NCBI RefSeq assembly: GCF_009711265.1
Contig: NZ_WMII01000016.1
Location: 1 to 64,000 of the forward strand
Direction of reading: 5' to 3'
Source: Paracoccus shanxieyensis
GTDB taxonomy: Bacteria > Pseudomonadota > Alphaproteobacteria > Rhodobacterales > Rhodobacteraceae
Length of the DNA stretch: 64,000 nucleotides
The position numbers and the translations under genes are program-made. Below the pieces are notes generated by a model. It was given only the letters and a program-made list of their open reading frames with translations, was not told the DNA's origin and ran no database searches. Below are positions 46,959 through 56,579 of this stretch, piece after piece (the stretch's first letter is position 1; each line of letters begins with the position of its first letter).

Positions 46959-48293
46959 ATGAGGGATCTGTACCAAGGCCAGCGGGCGATGCGCAACATG
47001 CGCCGGCAAGCGATGCAGCGCGGCGTCATTGCGGTGCTGGACATTGGCACCTCGAAGATCGGCTGCCTTGTGCTGCAATTCGACGGTCCCGGCCAGTTCC
47101 GCGAAACCGATGGCGTGGGCCCCATGGCCGGTCAGTCCAACTTCCGCGTCATCGGCACGGCGCATACCCGGTCGCGTGGCATGCGCTTCGGCGAGATCGA
47201 CAATATGGCCGAGACCGAGCGCGCGATCCGCACAGTGATCCAGTCGGCGCAGAAAGTCGCCGGGGTGCGGGTCGATCACGTCATCGCCTGCGTTTCCGGC
47301 GCGCGGCCGCAATCCTATGGGCTGGCCGGAGAGATCCGGCTGGATGCGGGCAAGGTCGCCGAAGATGACATCGCCCGCGTTCTGGGCGCCTGCGACGTGC
47401 CGGATTTCGGGCGCGGGCGCGAGGTTCTGCACGCCCAGCCGGTGAACTTCGCCGTGGATGGCCGTTCGGGTCTGAACGATCCGCGCGAACATACCGGCGA
47501 CAGGCTGGCCGTGGACATGCATGTGCTGACCATCGACGGCGATGCGGCGGGCAATCTGGTGCATTGCATCCGGCGCTGCGACATGGAACTGGCGGGCGTG
47601 GCCTCGGCCTCCTATGCCTCGGGGCTGGCGGCGCTGGTCGAGGACGAACAGGAACTGGGCGCGGCTTGTGTCGATCTGGGCGGCGGGACGACGGGCGTGT
47701 CGGTCTTTATCAAGAAGCACATGATCTTTGCCGATGCCGTGCGCTTCGGCGGCGATCTGATCACCATGGACATCGCCAAGGGACTGCGCGTCAGCCATGC
47801 CGTGGCCGAGCGGCTGAAGACCCTGCATGGCGGCGTCGAGGCGACGGGCCGCGACGACCGCGAGATGATCGAACTGGGCGGCGAGACCGGCGATTGGGAA
47901 ACCGACCGCCGCAGCATCAGCCGCGCCGATCTGATCGGCATCATGCGCCCCCGCGTCGAGGAGATCCTGGAAAAGGTCGCCGAGCTGCTGGATGCGGCGG
48001 GCTTTGAATTCATGCCCTCGCGCCAGATCGTGCTGACGGGCGGCGGCAGCCAGATCCCCGGTCTGGACGTGCTGGCGGCGCGGATGCTGGGCCAGAACGT
48101 GCGCATCGGGCGTCCGCTGCGGATCCAGGGGCTCCCGCATAACGCGACTGCGCCCAGTTTCTCATCGGCGATCGGGCTGGCGCTGCTGACGGCGCATCCG
48201 CAAGACGAATGGTGGGATTTCGCAATGCCCGCAGAGGCTTATCCCGCACGCAGCCTGAAGCGCGCCTACCGCTGGTTCAAAAGCAACTGGTAG
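46959..48293 (+). CDS. ftsA: Cell division protein FtsA
   Basis: An actin-like membrane tether for FtsZ. The 444-residue protein has phosphate-1 AVLDIGTSKIGCLV, the SHS2 domain insert (VDHVIACVSGARPQ), ACVDLGGGTTGVSVFIK, and the adenosine motif IVLTGGGSQIPGLDVLA. The C-terminal RSLKRAYRWFKSNW is an amphipathic membrane-targeting helix. It begins 24 bases after ftsQ and ends in TAG. Confidence 0.96.
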   Translation: MRDLYQGQRAMRNMRRQAMQRGVIAVLDIGTSKIGCLVLQFDGPGQFRETDGVGPMAGQSNFRVIGTAHTRSRGMRFGEIDNMAETERAIRTVIQSAQKVAGVRVDHVIACVSGARPQSYGLAGEIRLDAGKVAEDDIARVLGACDVPDFGRGREVLHAQPVNFAVDGRSGLNDPREHTGDRLAVDMHVLTIDGDAAGNLVHCIRRCDMELAGVASASYASGLAALVEDEQELGAACVDLGGGTTGVSVFIKKHMIFADAVRFGGDLITMDIAKGLRVSHAVAERLKTLHGGVEATGRDDREMIELGGETGDWETDRRSISRADLIGIMRPRVEEILEKVAELLDAAGFEFMPSRQIVLTGGGSQIPGLDVLAARMLGQNVRIGRPLRIQGLPHNATAPSFSSAIGLALLTAHPQDEWWDFAMPAEAYPARSLKRAYRWFKSNW

Positions 48294-48508
48294 TTGCATC
48301 CGCTCTGTATCAGGTGGCGGCGGCTTTCTGCCCCACCAGATGCAGTCGCGTGGGCAAGATACCGCCGAAACACCCTTAACAGACCGCCATATTTTGTGGC
48401 GTGACTGTGTTTTTCGGGTGACGTTCAAGCGGAATCTGGCTAGGCTTGGACATATCACGGGGATTCGACCGGACGCCATGTCCGGCGCAAAAACAAGGCA
48501 GGCGAGAC

Positions 48509-50152
48509 ATGGAACGGCAGATCCACCTGATGCTGAACGACGAACAAGAACTGAAGCCGCGCATCACCGTCTTCGGCGTCGGAGGCGCAGGCGGCAATGC
48601 GGTCAACAACATGATCGACAAGCAGCTTGAGGGCGTCGAATTCGTCGTGGCGAATACCGATGCGCAGGCGCTGCAATCCTCGAAAGCGGAGGCCCGCATC
48701 CAGATCGGCCCGAAAGTGACCGAAGGTCTGGGCGCTGGTGCCAAGCCCTCGATCGGCGCGAAAGCCGCCGAGGAAACCATCGAGGATATCGTCGATCACC
48801 TGATGGGCGCGCATATGTGCTTCATCACCGCCGGCATGGGCGGCGGCACCGGCACGGGCGCGGCCCCGATCATCGCGCAGGCCGCCCGCGAGATGGGCAT
48901 CCTGACCGTCGGCGTCGTCACGAAGCCCTTCCAGTTCGAAGGCACCAAGCGGATGCGTCAGGCCGCCGAGGGCGTCGAGGCGCTGCAGAAGGTCGTCGAC
49001 ACGCTGATCATCATTCCCAACCAGAACCTGTTCCGGCTGGCCAACGAAAAGACCACCTTCACCGAAGCCTTCGCCATGGCCGATGACGTGCTGTATCAGG
49101 GCGTCAAGGGCGTGACCGACCTGATGGTGCGTCCGGGCCTGATCAACCTCGACTTCGCCGACGTGCGCGCGGTGATGGATGAGATGGGCAAGGCGATGAT
49201 GGGCACGGGCGAAGCCTCGGGCGAGAACCGCGCCGTGCAGGCCGCCGAAAAGGCCATTGCCAACCCGCTTCTGGACGAAATCAGCCTGAACGGCGCGCGT
49301 GGCGTGCTGATCAACATCACCGGCGGTTACGACCTGACCCTGTTCGAAATGGACGAGGCGGCCGAGAAGATCCGCGAGAAGGTCGATCCCGAGGCGAATA
49401 TCATCGTCGGCTCGACGCTGGATCCGTCGATGGAAGGCTCGATCCGCGTGTCGGTCGTCGCGACCGGCATCGACGCTTCGGCGGCCGAACTGCCCGCACC
49501 GCGCCGTGGCATGAAGGATCCGCTGACCCAGACGCCGTCCATCGCGCAAAAGGACGACGAGCCGCAGATCCCGCCGCGCCGCGTGGTGACCGCAGCCGAT
49601 CAGGCCGAAGCGCCCACCGCCCGGATGCAGCCCGCGCGCAATGACGACGAAGACATGCCGCGCCCGGCCTATCAGCCCGCCGAGGCCCGCCCGGCGGCCC
49701 CCTCGCAGGCGGACGCGCTGCAAGGCGACAGCGCCGGTTTCATGGCGCCGCGACGTGCCGCCGCCCCCGGTCAGCCGACCGATGCAGTGATGCAGCGTCT
49801 GGCGCAAGCCGTGCAGCGCGCGCCCGGTCAGCAGGCCGCACCCGCCACGCCGCCGCGTCAGCAGGCTCCGGCCGCGCAAGCGCCCGAGCAGCAGCCCGCC
49901 TCGGATGTGGCCAGCCGCGTGCAAAGCCGCATGGGTGGCCTCAGCCGGATGCTGGAGCGGATCTCGGGCCATGGCGAACAGGCGCAACCGGCGCAAAAGC
50001 CCGCCGCCTCAACCCTCGCCGAACGCGTGAATGAGCGGGTGGCCGCGCGCAAGAATACCGGCTTCGACGCGGGTTTCGACGATCTGGCCAGCCCGGACCG
50101 CACCGATGAGAATGTCGAAATCCCGGCCTTCCTGCGCCGTCAGGCCAACTGA
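48509..50152 (+). CDS. ftsZ: Cell division protein FtsZ
   Basis: A tubulin-like GTPase that forms the Z ring. It is long at 547 residues. The core GTPase (about 1-320) has the tubulin signature GGGTGTG at about 111-117, and NTDAQAL. An extended Pro/Gln/Ala-rich linker (about 330-500) follows, and the C-terminal peptide [12 protein letters not shown] binds FtsA and other partners. Alphaproteobacteria often have such long linkers. ATG 48509 follows AGGCGAG. The 215-base leader should contain its own promoter; GTGACG with TAGGCT 17 bases on (about 48419-48447) is possible. Confidence 0.97.
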   Translation: MERQIHLMLNDEQELKPRITVFGVGGAGGNAVNNMIDKQLEGVEFVVANTDAQALQSSKAEARIQIGPKVTEGLGAGAKPSIGAKAAEETIEDIVDHLMGAHMCFITAGMGGGTGTGAAPIIAQAAREMGILTVGVVTKPFQFEGTKRMRQAAEGVEALQKVVDTLIIIPNQNLFRLANEKTTFTEAFAMADDVLYQGVKGVTDLMVRPGLINLDFADVRAVMDEMGKAMMGTGEASGENRAVQAAEKAIANPLLDEISLNGARGVLINITGGYDLTLFEMDEAAEKIREKVDPEANIIVGSTLDPSMEGSIRVSVVATGIDASAAELPAPRRGMKDPLTQTPSIAQKDDEPQIPPRRVVTAADQAEAPTARMQPARNDDEDMPRPAYQPAEARPAAPSQADALQGDSAGFMAPRRAAAPGQPTDAVMQRLAQAVQRAPGQQAAPATPPRQQAPAAQAPEQQPASDVASRVQSRMGGLSRMLERISGHGEQAQPAQKPAASTLAERVNERVAARKNTGFDAGFDDLASPDRTDENVEIPAFLRRQAN

Positions 50153-50183
50153 TCCGATCACAAGTTTTGCACGATGTTTCAGG

Positions 50184-50210
50184 AAAGGACCGCTTCGGCG
50201 GTCCTTTTTT
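50184..50210 (+). terminator. Intrinsic terminator of ftsZ
   Basis: AAAGGACCGC and GCGGTCCTTT form a perfect stem with a TTCG loop, followed by more T. It closes the ftsZ unit before lpxC. Confidence 0.9.
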
Positions 50211-50388
50211 ACTGGCGATTTCAGGGGTTTGCTGCGGTGCGGCGGATCTGCGCCTGTTGGCGGGCGGCATTGTTTCATGCGGTTACAATTCGTTAATTGA
50301 GTGAAGGCCGCCCTGCACCTACCTCATGACCATAGCGCAAAAGGGTTGTTCCCACGCGCATGACGATTCGATGAAGGCAGGCAAGACG

Positions 50389-51318
50389 ATGCAGACCACC
50401 ATTGCTACGAAAGCTCAGTTCCGCGGTGTCGGGCTGCACTCGGGTGCAGCGGTTCGGCTTGCGATCCTGCCTGCGCCGGTCGATCATGGCATCGTGTTCA
50501 GCCGCAGCGACCTTGGCGGCGTCCGCATCCCGGCGCGCTGGGATCAGGTGACGCCCTCGCAGCTGTGCACGCTGATGGACAATGGCGACGGTGTGACGTT
50601 GTCGACCGTCGAACATGTCATGGCGGCGCTGGCCGGGACCGGCATCAACAATGCGCTGGTCGAGGTGAACGGACCGGAAGTGCCGATCCTTGACGGCTCG
50701 TCCGCGCCCTTCGTGCTGGGCATCATGGAGGCGGGGATCCGCCATCAGGACGCGCCGCTGCGCGCCATCCGCGTGCTGCGCCCGGTCGAGGTCCAGCAGG
50801 GCGAGGCCTTCGCCCGCCTGTCGCCCGCCGATCATCTGCAGATCCATTTCGACATCGACTTTACCGATGCCGCGATCGGTCATCAGGAAAAGCGGCTGGA
50901 TATGGCCAATGGCAGCTTCGTGCACGAGCTGATGGACAGCCGCACATTCTGCCGTCAGGCCGATGTCGTGCAGATGCAGAAAAACGGTCTGGCGCTTGGC
51001 GGCACCTATCTGAACGCCGTCGTGGTCGATGGCGACAAGGTTCTGTCGCCCGGCGGCCTGCGCCACAAGGATGAGGCCGTGCGCCACAAGATGCTGGACG
51101 CCATGGGCGATCTGGCGCTGGCCGGTGCGCCGCTGCTGGCGCGCTATACCGGCCACCGTGCGGGCCACGCGATGACCAACAAGCTGCTGCGGGCGCTTTT
51201 CGCCGCCCCGGACGCTTGGGAATGGGTCACCGTGACGCCGGAAATGCAGCAGCATCTGCCGGGTGCTGGCGTGGTGCCTGCCGACATGCGGGCCATGCAT
51301 CAGCTTGCCGTCGCCTGA
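50389..51318 (+). CDS. lpxC: UDP-3-O-acyl-N-acetylglucosamine deacetylase
   Basis: A zinc enzyme for the first committed step of lipid A synthesis. The 309-residue protein begins QTTIATKAQFRGVGLHSG. The zinc histidine His76 lies in TLSTVEHVMAAL, the second zinc pair in EAVRHKMLDAMGDL, and the catalytic His in YTGHRAGHAM. The start is probably ATG 50389, although the frame extends 21 codons upstream. It has its own AT-rich upstream region after the ftsZ terminator. Confidence 0.96.
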   Translation: MQTTIATKAQFRGVGLHSGAAVRLAILPAPVDHGIVFSRSDLGGVRIPARWDQVTPSQLCTLMDNGDGVTLSTVEHVMAALAGTGINNALVEVNGPEVPILDGSSAPFVLGIMEAGIRHQDAPLRAIRVLRPVEVQQGEAFARLSPADHLQIHFDIDFTDAAIGHQEKRLDMANGSFVHELMDSRTFCRQADVVQMQKNGLALGGTYLNAVVVDGDKVLSPGGLRHKDEAVRHKMLDAMGDLALAGAPLLARYTGHRAGHAMTNKLLRALFAAPDAWEWVTVTPEMQQHLPGAGVVPADMRAMHQLAVA

Positions 51319-51470
51319 ACCGGGCGGCGGTCCTTCGGCTTCGTGACCATTCCCCTCGAAAATTCCGCGTTTTGGCATTTTGCGCCGCCAGAATTTCTGT
51401 GCTAGGACGTGCGGGCTGCGCGGAAAATCAGCCGCGGGGCGGAAAAAATATTTCGGACGGGCAGGTAGAT

Positions 51471-52313
51471 ATGGCGGGCATCAGATCGGGTTCCTTGGTC
51501 GCGGCGGTGCTGTCCATTGGTCTGCTGGCCGGCTGCGGCGGGGCGGGCAGCCGGGCCCCCGAATCGCTGGAGAGCTTCACCGCCGAAGAAATCTACAAGC
51601 GCGGCGAATATGAGCTGGAAAACAGCCGCAAGCCCGCCGATGCCGTCCGCTATTTCTCCGAGGTCGAGCGGCTTTACCCCTATTCGGAATGGGCCAAGCG
51701 CGCGCTGATCATGCAGGCCTATTCCTATCACCGTGCCAAGGATTACGAAGAGGCCCGTAGCGCGGCGCAGCGCTTCATCGACACCTATCCGGGCGATGAG
51801 GACGCGGCCTATGCCAAATATCTGCTGGCGCTCAGCTATTACGATCAGATCGACGATGTGGGCCGCGATCAGGGGCTGACCTTCCAGGCGCTGCAATCGC
51901 TGCGCGAGGTGATCGAAGAATATCCCGACACCGAATATGCCCGCAGCTCGATCCTGAAATTCGATCTGGCCTTCGACCATCTGGCCGCGAAGGAAATGGA
52001 GATCGGGCGCTATTACCTCAAGCGCGGGCATTACACCGCAGCCATCAACCGCTTCCGCGTCGTGGTCGAGGATTACCAGACCACCACCCACACGCCCGAG
52101 GCGCTGATGCGACTGGTCGAGGCTTATCTGGCGCTGGGGCTGAACGATCAGGCCCAGACGGCGGGCGCAATCCTTGGCCATAACTTCCAGTCCTCGCCCT
52201 TCTATCAGGATGCCTTCCGGCAGCTTCGCGGTCGCGGTCTGGAACCCGAGGCGCGGGGCGACAGCTGGCTGACGAATGTCTATCGTCAGGTCATTCAGGG
52301 CAAGTGGCTGTAA
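51471..52313 (+). CDS. bamD: Outer membrane assembly lipoprotein BamD
   Basis: A lipoprotein of the BAM complex that inserts outer-membrane beta-barrels. The 280-residue precursor has the lipobox LLAGC with the modified Cys at about residue 22, and then TPR repeats (FTAEEIYKRGEYEL, YFSEVERLYPYSEWAKRALIMQAYSYHRAKDYEEA). It lies between lpxC and recN, a common alphaproteobacterial order, with recN starting six bases later. Confidence 0.95.
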   Translation: MAGIRSGSLVAAVLSIGLLAGCGGAGSRAPESLESFTAEEIYKRGEYELENSRKPADAVRYFSEVERLYPYSEWAKRALIMQAYSYHRAKDYEEARSAAQRFIDTYPGDEDAAYAKYLLALSYYDQIDDVGRDQGLTFQALQSLREVIEEYPDTEYARSSILKFDLAFDHLAAKEMEIGRYYLKRGHYTAAINRFRVVVEDYQTTTHTPEALMRLVEAYLALGLNDQAQTAGAILGHNFQSSPFYQDAFRQLRGRGLEPEARGDSWLTNVYRQVIQGKWL

Positions 52314-52319
52314 CGGCCG

Positions 52320-53963
52320 ATGCTGCGGCATCTGGACATCCGCGACATGCTGCTGATCGACCGGCTGGAGCTTGAGTTCCAGCCGGGCCTGAACGTCCTG
52401 ACCGGCGAAACCGGGGCGGGCAAGTCCATCCTGCTGGATTGTCTGGGTTTCGTGCTGGGCTGGCGCGGGCGCGCAGATCTGGTGCGTCAGGGTGCCACGC
52501 AGGGCGAAGTCACCGCCGTTTTCGATCTGCCCGCCGCTCATCCGGCCCGCGCCTTGCTGGCCGATGCGGGCTTTCCGGTATCGAATGAATTGATCCTGCG
52601 CCGGGTGAATGCCGGGGACGGGCGCAAGACCGGCTGGATCAATGACCGCCGCGCCTCGGGCGAAGTGTTGCGGGCGCTGTCGGAAACGCTGGTGGAACTG
52701 CACGGCCAGCACGATGATCGCGGGCTGCTGAACCCGCGCGGCCATCGGTTGCTGCTGGATGCCTTTGCCGGCGTCGATCTGTCGGCGGTGCGCGGCGCAT
52801 GGTCTGCCCGCCGCGAGGCGCGCGCCGCGCTGACCGCGGCCGAGACCGCGCTGGCCGCCGCACGCGGCGAAGAGGAATTCCTGCGCCACGCGGTTGCCGA
52901 ACTGGACAAGCTGGACCCGCAACCCGGCGAGGAAGCCGCGCTGGATACCGCCCGCCGTGCCATGCAAGGTGCCGAACGCATCCGCGAGGATGTCGCCCGT
53001 GCCGCGCAGGCCTTGGGGCCGGACGGGGCCGAAGGCGCGATGCTGGACGCCGTGCGCTGGTTGGACAATGCCGCCGACCGCGCCGAGGGGCGGCTGGAAG
53101 CGCCAAGCGCCGCGCTGCAACGCGCGCTGATCGAGCTGGGCGATGCCGCAGCCGGTGTCGAGGCCGCGCTGGACGCCATGGAATTCGACCCCCGCGATCT
53201 GGAGACCACCGAAGAGCGGCTGTTTGCCCTGCGCGCGCTGGCCCGCAAGCATGACGTGCTGGCCGATGATCTGGCGGGGCTGGCCGATGATCTGCGCGGG
53301 CGTCTGGGGCGCCTTGATGCCGGTGCGGGTGATCTGGCGCGGCTGACCGACGCCGTTGCTGCGGCCGACGCGGCGTATGACAGGGACGCCGCCACCTTGA
53401 CCGACCGGCGCGCCACGGCGGCCAAGCGGCTGGATGCCGCGATGGCCGCCGAGCTTGCGCCGCTGAAGATGGAGCGCGCGGTCTTTACCACCGAACTGAC
53501 CGCCGCCGAGCCCGGCCCGGACGGGCGCGATGCCGTGGCCTTTACCGTCGCCACCAATCCGGGCGCGCCCGCCGGGGCGCTGGACCGCATCGCCTCGGGC
53601 GGGGAGCTCAGCCGGTTCCTGCTGGCGCTGAAGGTCTGTCTGGCGCAGGGCAATGACGCGCTGGTGATGATCTTCGACGAAATCGACCGGGGCGTCGGCG
53701 GCGCGACCGCAGATGCCGTGGGCCGTCGTCTGGCGCGGCTGGCAGAAGGCGCGCAGGTGCTGGTCGTGACCCACAGCCCGCAGGTGGCGGCGCTGGGGGC
53801 CAATCATTTCCGCGTGGCGAAATCCGTGGCCAAGGGCATGACCACATCCAATGTGGCGGCGCTGGATGCCGGTCAGCGGGTAGATGAAATCGCCCGCATG
53901 ATCTCGGGCGAGGCCATCACCCCGGCCGCGCGCGATGCCGCTCGTGCGCTGCTGGACGGTTAA
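52320..53963 (+). CDS. recN: DNA repair protein RecN
   Basis: An SMC-like ATPase in double-strand break repair. The 547-residue protein has Walker A LTGETGAGKSILLDCLG at about 28-44, a long helical Ala/Arg-rich coiled coil in the middle, the signature ASGGELSRFLLALKVCL, and Walker B ALVMIFDEIDRGVGGATA. It overlaps the convergent broken gene by four bases at 53960-53963. Confidence 0.96.
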   Translation: MLRHLDIRDMLLIDRLELEFQPGLNVLTGETGAGKSILLDCLGFVLGWRGRADLVRQGATQGEVTAVFDLPAAHPARALLADAGFPVSNELILRRVNAGDGRKTGWINDRRASGEVLRALSETLVELHGQHDDRGLLNPRGHRLLLDAFAGVDLSAVRGAWSARREARAALTAAETALAAARGEEEFLRHAVAELDKLDPQPGEEAALDTARRAMQGAERIREDVARAAQALGPDGAEGAMLDAVRWLDNAADRAEGRLEAPSAALQRALIELGDAAAGVEAALDAMEFDPRDLETTEERLFALRALARKHDVLADDLAGLADDLRGRLGRLDAGAGDLARLTDAVAAADAAYDRDAATLTDRRATAAKRLDAAMAAELAPLKMERAVFTTELTAAEPGPDGRDAVAFTVATNPGAPAGALDRIASGGELSRFLLALKVCLAQGNDALVMIFDEIDRGVGGATADAVGRRLARLAEGAQVLVVTHSPQVAALGANHFRVAKSVAKGMTTSNVAALDAGQRVDEIARMISGEAITPAARDAARALLDG

Positions 53964-54334
53964 TCCAGGATCTGGTCCACCTCGCGGATGACGGACTGCA
54001 CCCGCAGCGTGTCGGGATCGTAACGGATCAGCCGCCCCTCAAGAATGCCGTAATTGCTGCTGCCGTCGACCGAGGTGCCCACGCCGTAAAGGCCGGGGCG
54101 CTTGATACGGTGCAGCGCGTCCGGGTCGATGCGCTGGCCGACCTGCGGCAGCCCGTCCAGCTTCGCGATGCCCAGCCGCTGATCGGGTGTGGGCGCCGCC
54201 AGCGGTTCCGGATCCATATTCGCCTGCCGGACGGGCGGCGCCTAGGCCTGAGGCAAAAGTGCCTGCTGGGCAATGGCCGCGGTGGCGGCGGCGATGGCGA
54301 TTGTGGCGATGGTGATGCGAAGCTGCTGTGACAT
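53960..54334 (-). pseudogene. Exported small protein gene split by an amber codon
   Basis: From ATG 54334 on the minus strand the frame encodes a good signal peptide (MSQQLRITIATIAIAAATAA, then IAQQALLPQA). It hits TAG at 54242-54244, then continues open in the same frame as APPVRQANMDPEP to a conserved-looking C-terminal domain (RPGLYGVGTSVDGSSNYGIL and RLIRYDPDTLRVQSVIREV). CAG to TAG would restore a 124-residue secreted protein. Translation could restart at ATG 54217, giving 85 residues without a signal. No Shine-Dalgarno precedes ATG 54334. I read it as a nonsense-inactivated gene of unknown function. Confidence 0.55.
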
Positions 54335-54476
54335 GGCGGGGGCTGGGGCTGGTCTTGCGGGGCTGAAGGTTGTCTTGCGGTGAGGTTGGTTCGCAAAGAT
54401 AACGATAAGCTCCAAGGCCGGGATCCCTCGTCACGGGCTTTTGTTCGCCGCCTGCGCGAAGCGTGACCTTCCGGCA

Positions 54477-55352
54477 TCATGTGATGGTGGGGTGCGACGC
54501 AAGCCAGGGCAGAACCGCCGAGAAATCGTGCCCGCTGCCGCCATCCTCTTCGACAAAGCGCGCGTAAAGCTCGGCCGCCTTGCGGCCCATCGGCGTCGTG
54601 GCGCCCACGGTCATGGCGGCCTGCTGGCTCAGCCGCAGATCCTTCAGCATCAGATCGGCGGCAAAGCCCGGTCGATAATCGTGATCCGCCGGCGATTGCG
54701 GCCCGACGCCCGGTGCGGGGCAATAGCTGTTCATCGACCAGCTTTGCCCGGATGAGGTCGACACCACATCGAACATCTTGCCCCGGTCCAGCCCCAGCGC
54801 ATCGGCCAGCGCAAAGGCCTCGCAACTGGCCAGCATGGTGACGCCAAGGATCATGTTGTTGCAGATCTTCGCCGCCTGTCCGGCCCCTGCGGCCCCGCAA
54901 TGCACCGCGCGCGACCCCATGATCTGAAACAGCGGCGCGACCGTGGCGAAATCGGCATCCGCGCCGCCCACCATGAAGGTCAGCGTGCCCGCAGCCGCGC
55001 CGCCGATCCCGCCCGAGACCGGCGCATCCAGCGACCCCAGCCCGGCGGCCTGCGCCTGCCGGGCCACCGCGCGGGCGCTGTCGATATCGACGGTCGAACA
55101 GTCGCACAGCACCGCCCCCGCCGACATGGCGGGGATCACCTGCGCCGCGACCGCGCGCAGGATGTCGCCATTCGGCAGCATGGTGATGACGATCTGCGCC
55201 CCCGCCACGGCGGCAGCGGCATCGGGGGCCGCGCGCACAGCGGCGGGCAGGGCCGCCGCCGGGTCGAACCCCGTCACCTCATGGCCCGCCTGCGCCAGAT
55301 TTGCGGCCATCGGCCCGCCCATATTGCCCATTCCGATAAACGCGATCCTCAC
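54477..55352 (-). CDS. mmsB: 3-hydroxyisobutyrate dehydrogenase
   Basis: Oxidises 3-hydroxyisobutyrate to methylmalonate semialdehyde with NAD in valine degradation. The 291-residue protein has the NAD site FIGMGNMGGPMAANL, the substrate motif DAPVSGGIGGAAAGTL, and the catalytic Lys in GAGQAAKICNNM. The start is a GTG at 55352, preceded by GGAGGAGA and overlapping the stop of the hydrolase gene (GTGA); an ATG five codons upstream is less well placed. Confidence 0.93.
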   Translation of the reverse strand: MRIAFIGMGNMGGPMAANLAQAGHEVTGFDPAAALPAAVRAAPDAAAAVAGAQIVITMLPNGDILRAVAAQVIPAMSAGAVLCDCSTVDIDSARAVARQAQAAGLGSLDAPVSGGIGGAAAGTLTFMVGGADADFATVAPLFQIMGSRAVHCGAAGAGQAAKICNNMILGVTMLASCEAFALADALGLDRGKMFDVVSTSSGQSWSMNSYCPAPGVGPQSPADHDYRPGFAADLMLKDLRLSQQAAMTVGATTPMGRKAAELYARFVEEDGGSGHDFSAVLPWLASHPTIT

Positions 55353-56356
55353 CGGCTCTCCTCCCATTTCAGATCATCGTCGCCTAAAGGCGCCAGCATC
55401 GCCCGCACATGCGCGTCCGAGGCATCGGCCTGCCAATCCGGCTTGCGGTCCTTGTCGATCAGTTGCGCCCGCACGCCCTCCAGAAAATCGCTTTCCGCGG
55501 TGGCGCGATAGGTAAAGCGGTATTCCCGCGCCAGACTGTCACGCAGGCTTTGATCGCCGCGCGCCGCCCGCACCAGCGCCAGCGTCGCGGCCATCGACAG
55601 GCCCGAGTTGCGCCGCAGCACCTTCAATGTGGCCTCATCGCCCGCAGCCTCCAGCGCCGCCATGATGTCGCCGACGGTGCGCCCGCCAAAGGCTTGCAGG
55701 TCTGCGCCCTCCAGCGGCGCATCGGGGCGCGGCTTGCCCTTGATTCGGCCCGGATCGCCGGTTTCGGCAAGCTGGTCGATCAGATCGGGCCATGCGGCTT
55801 CCGGCAGATAGGTATCGGCGAACCCGGCAAAGATCGCATCGCCCGGTCCCATTCGTCCGCCGGTCAGCCCCAGATATTCGCCCAACCGGCCCGGAGCATG
55901 GCCCAAGAGCCAGCTTCCGCCGACATCGGGGATCAGGCCGATGCCGGTTTCGGGCATGGCGACCTGCGTGCTGTCTCCGACGATCCGGTGGCTGGCATGG
56001 CCACCCACGCCGACGCCGCCCCCCATGACGAAACCCTGCATGAAGGCCACGACCGGCTTGGGGTAATCCGCGATGCGGGCATTCATCCGGTATTCGTCGC
56101 GGAAAAAATCGCGCCCGACCTGATGGTCCCCGGCCAGCCCGGCACGATAGACCGCCGCGATATCGCCTCCGGCGCAAAAGGCGCGATCGCCTTCCGCATC
56201 GATGATGACCAGCGCCACCGCATCGTCGTCGCGCCAGTCGGCCAAAGCGGCATGGATGGCCAGCGCCATGTCATGATCCAGCGCGTTCAGCGCCTGCGGG
56301 CGGGTGAAGGTGATGCGACCGGCCTTGCGGTCCCTGCGGGTCATCAGATCGGCCAT
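55349..56356 (-). CDS. 3-hydroxyisobutyryl-CoA hydrolase
   Basis: A crotonase-fold thioesterase that releases 3-hydroxyisobutyrate from its CoA ester, the step before MmsB. The 335-residue length and the motifs FCAGGDIAAVYRAG, FVMGGGVGVGGHASHRIV and AMPETGIGLIPDVGGSWLL distinguish it from ordinary enoyl-CoA hydratases of about 260 residues. The start at 56356 gives MADLMTRRDRKAGR. It is coupled to mmsB by a GTGA overlap and divergent from the NCS1 permease gene. Confidence 0.88.
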   Translation of the reverse strand: MADLMTRRDRKAGRITFTRPQALNALDHDMALAIHAALADWRDDDAVALVIIDAEGDRAFCAGGDIAAVYRAGLAGDHQVGRDFFRDEYRMNARIADYPKPVVAFMQGFVMGGGVGVGGHASHRIVGDSTQVAMPETGIGLIPDVGGSWLLGHAPGRLGEYLGLTGGRMGPGDAIFAGFADTYLPEAAWPDLIDQLAETGDPGRIKGKPRPDAPLEGADLQAFGGRTVGDIMAALEAAGDEATLKVLRRNSGLSMAATLALVRAARGDQSLRDSLAREYRFTYRATAESDFLEGVRAQLIDKDRKPDWQADASDAHVRAMLAPLGDDDLKWEESR

Positions 56357-56579
56357 CGGGTCTTTTGTCCTTCCCTGTCGCTGCACGTCGGGATCAACCC
56401 GTTGCACGGCCTGCGGTTTCTTGCCGAATGGCACAGGCATCCTGCAAGTGTTGCGCGGAATTTGCATCACATGCGACATCGCGATGACGATTTCGCGAAT
56501 TTCCTTCGCCGGTTTCCGGGGCGGGCGTAGCATTTCCGCACCGCCAGCAAGCGCGGGGTGTCATGAACGCGGAGTCGTC

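Noticed and set aside
48294-48508. CtrA-controlled ftsZ promoter
   Set aside because: Only a single TTAAC half-site (about 48376) is visible, not the paired motif.
465-54244. Global recoding of TAG as sense
   Set aside because: rapZ, ubiB, ftsA, olsA and the inserted 484-residue gene all terminate at TAG with protein ends that match their families.
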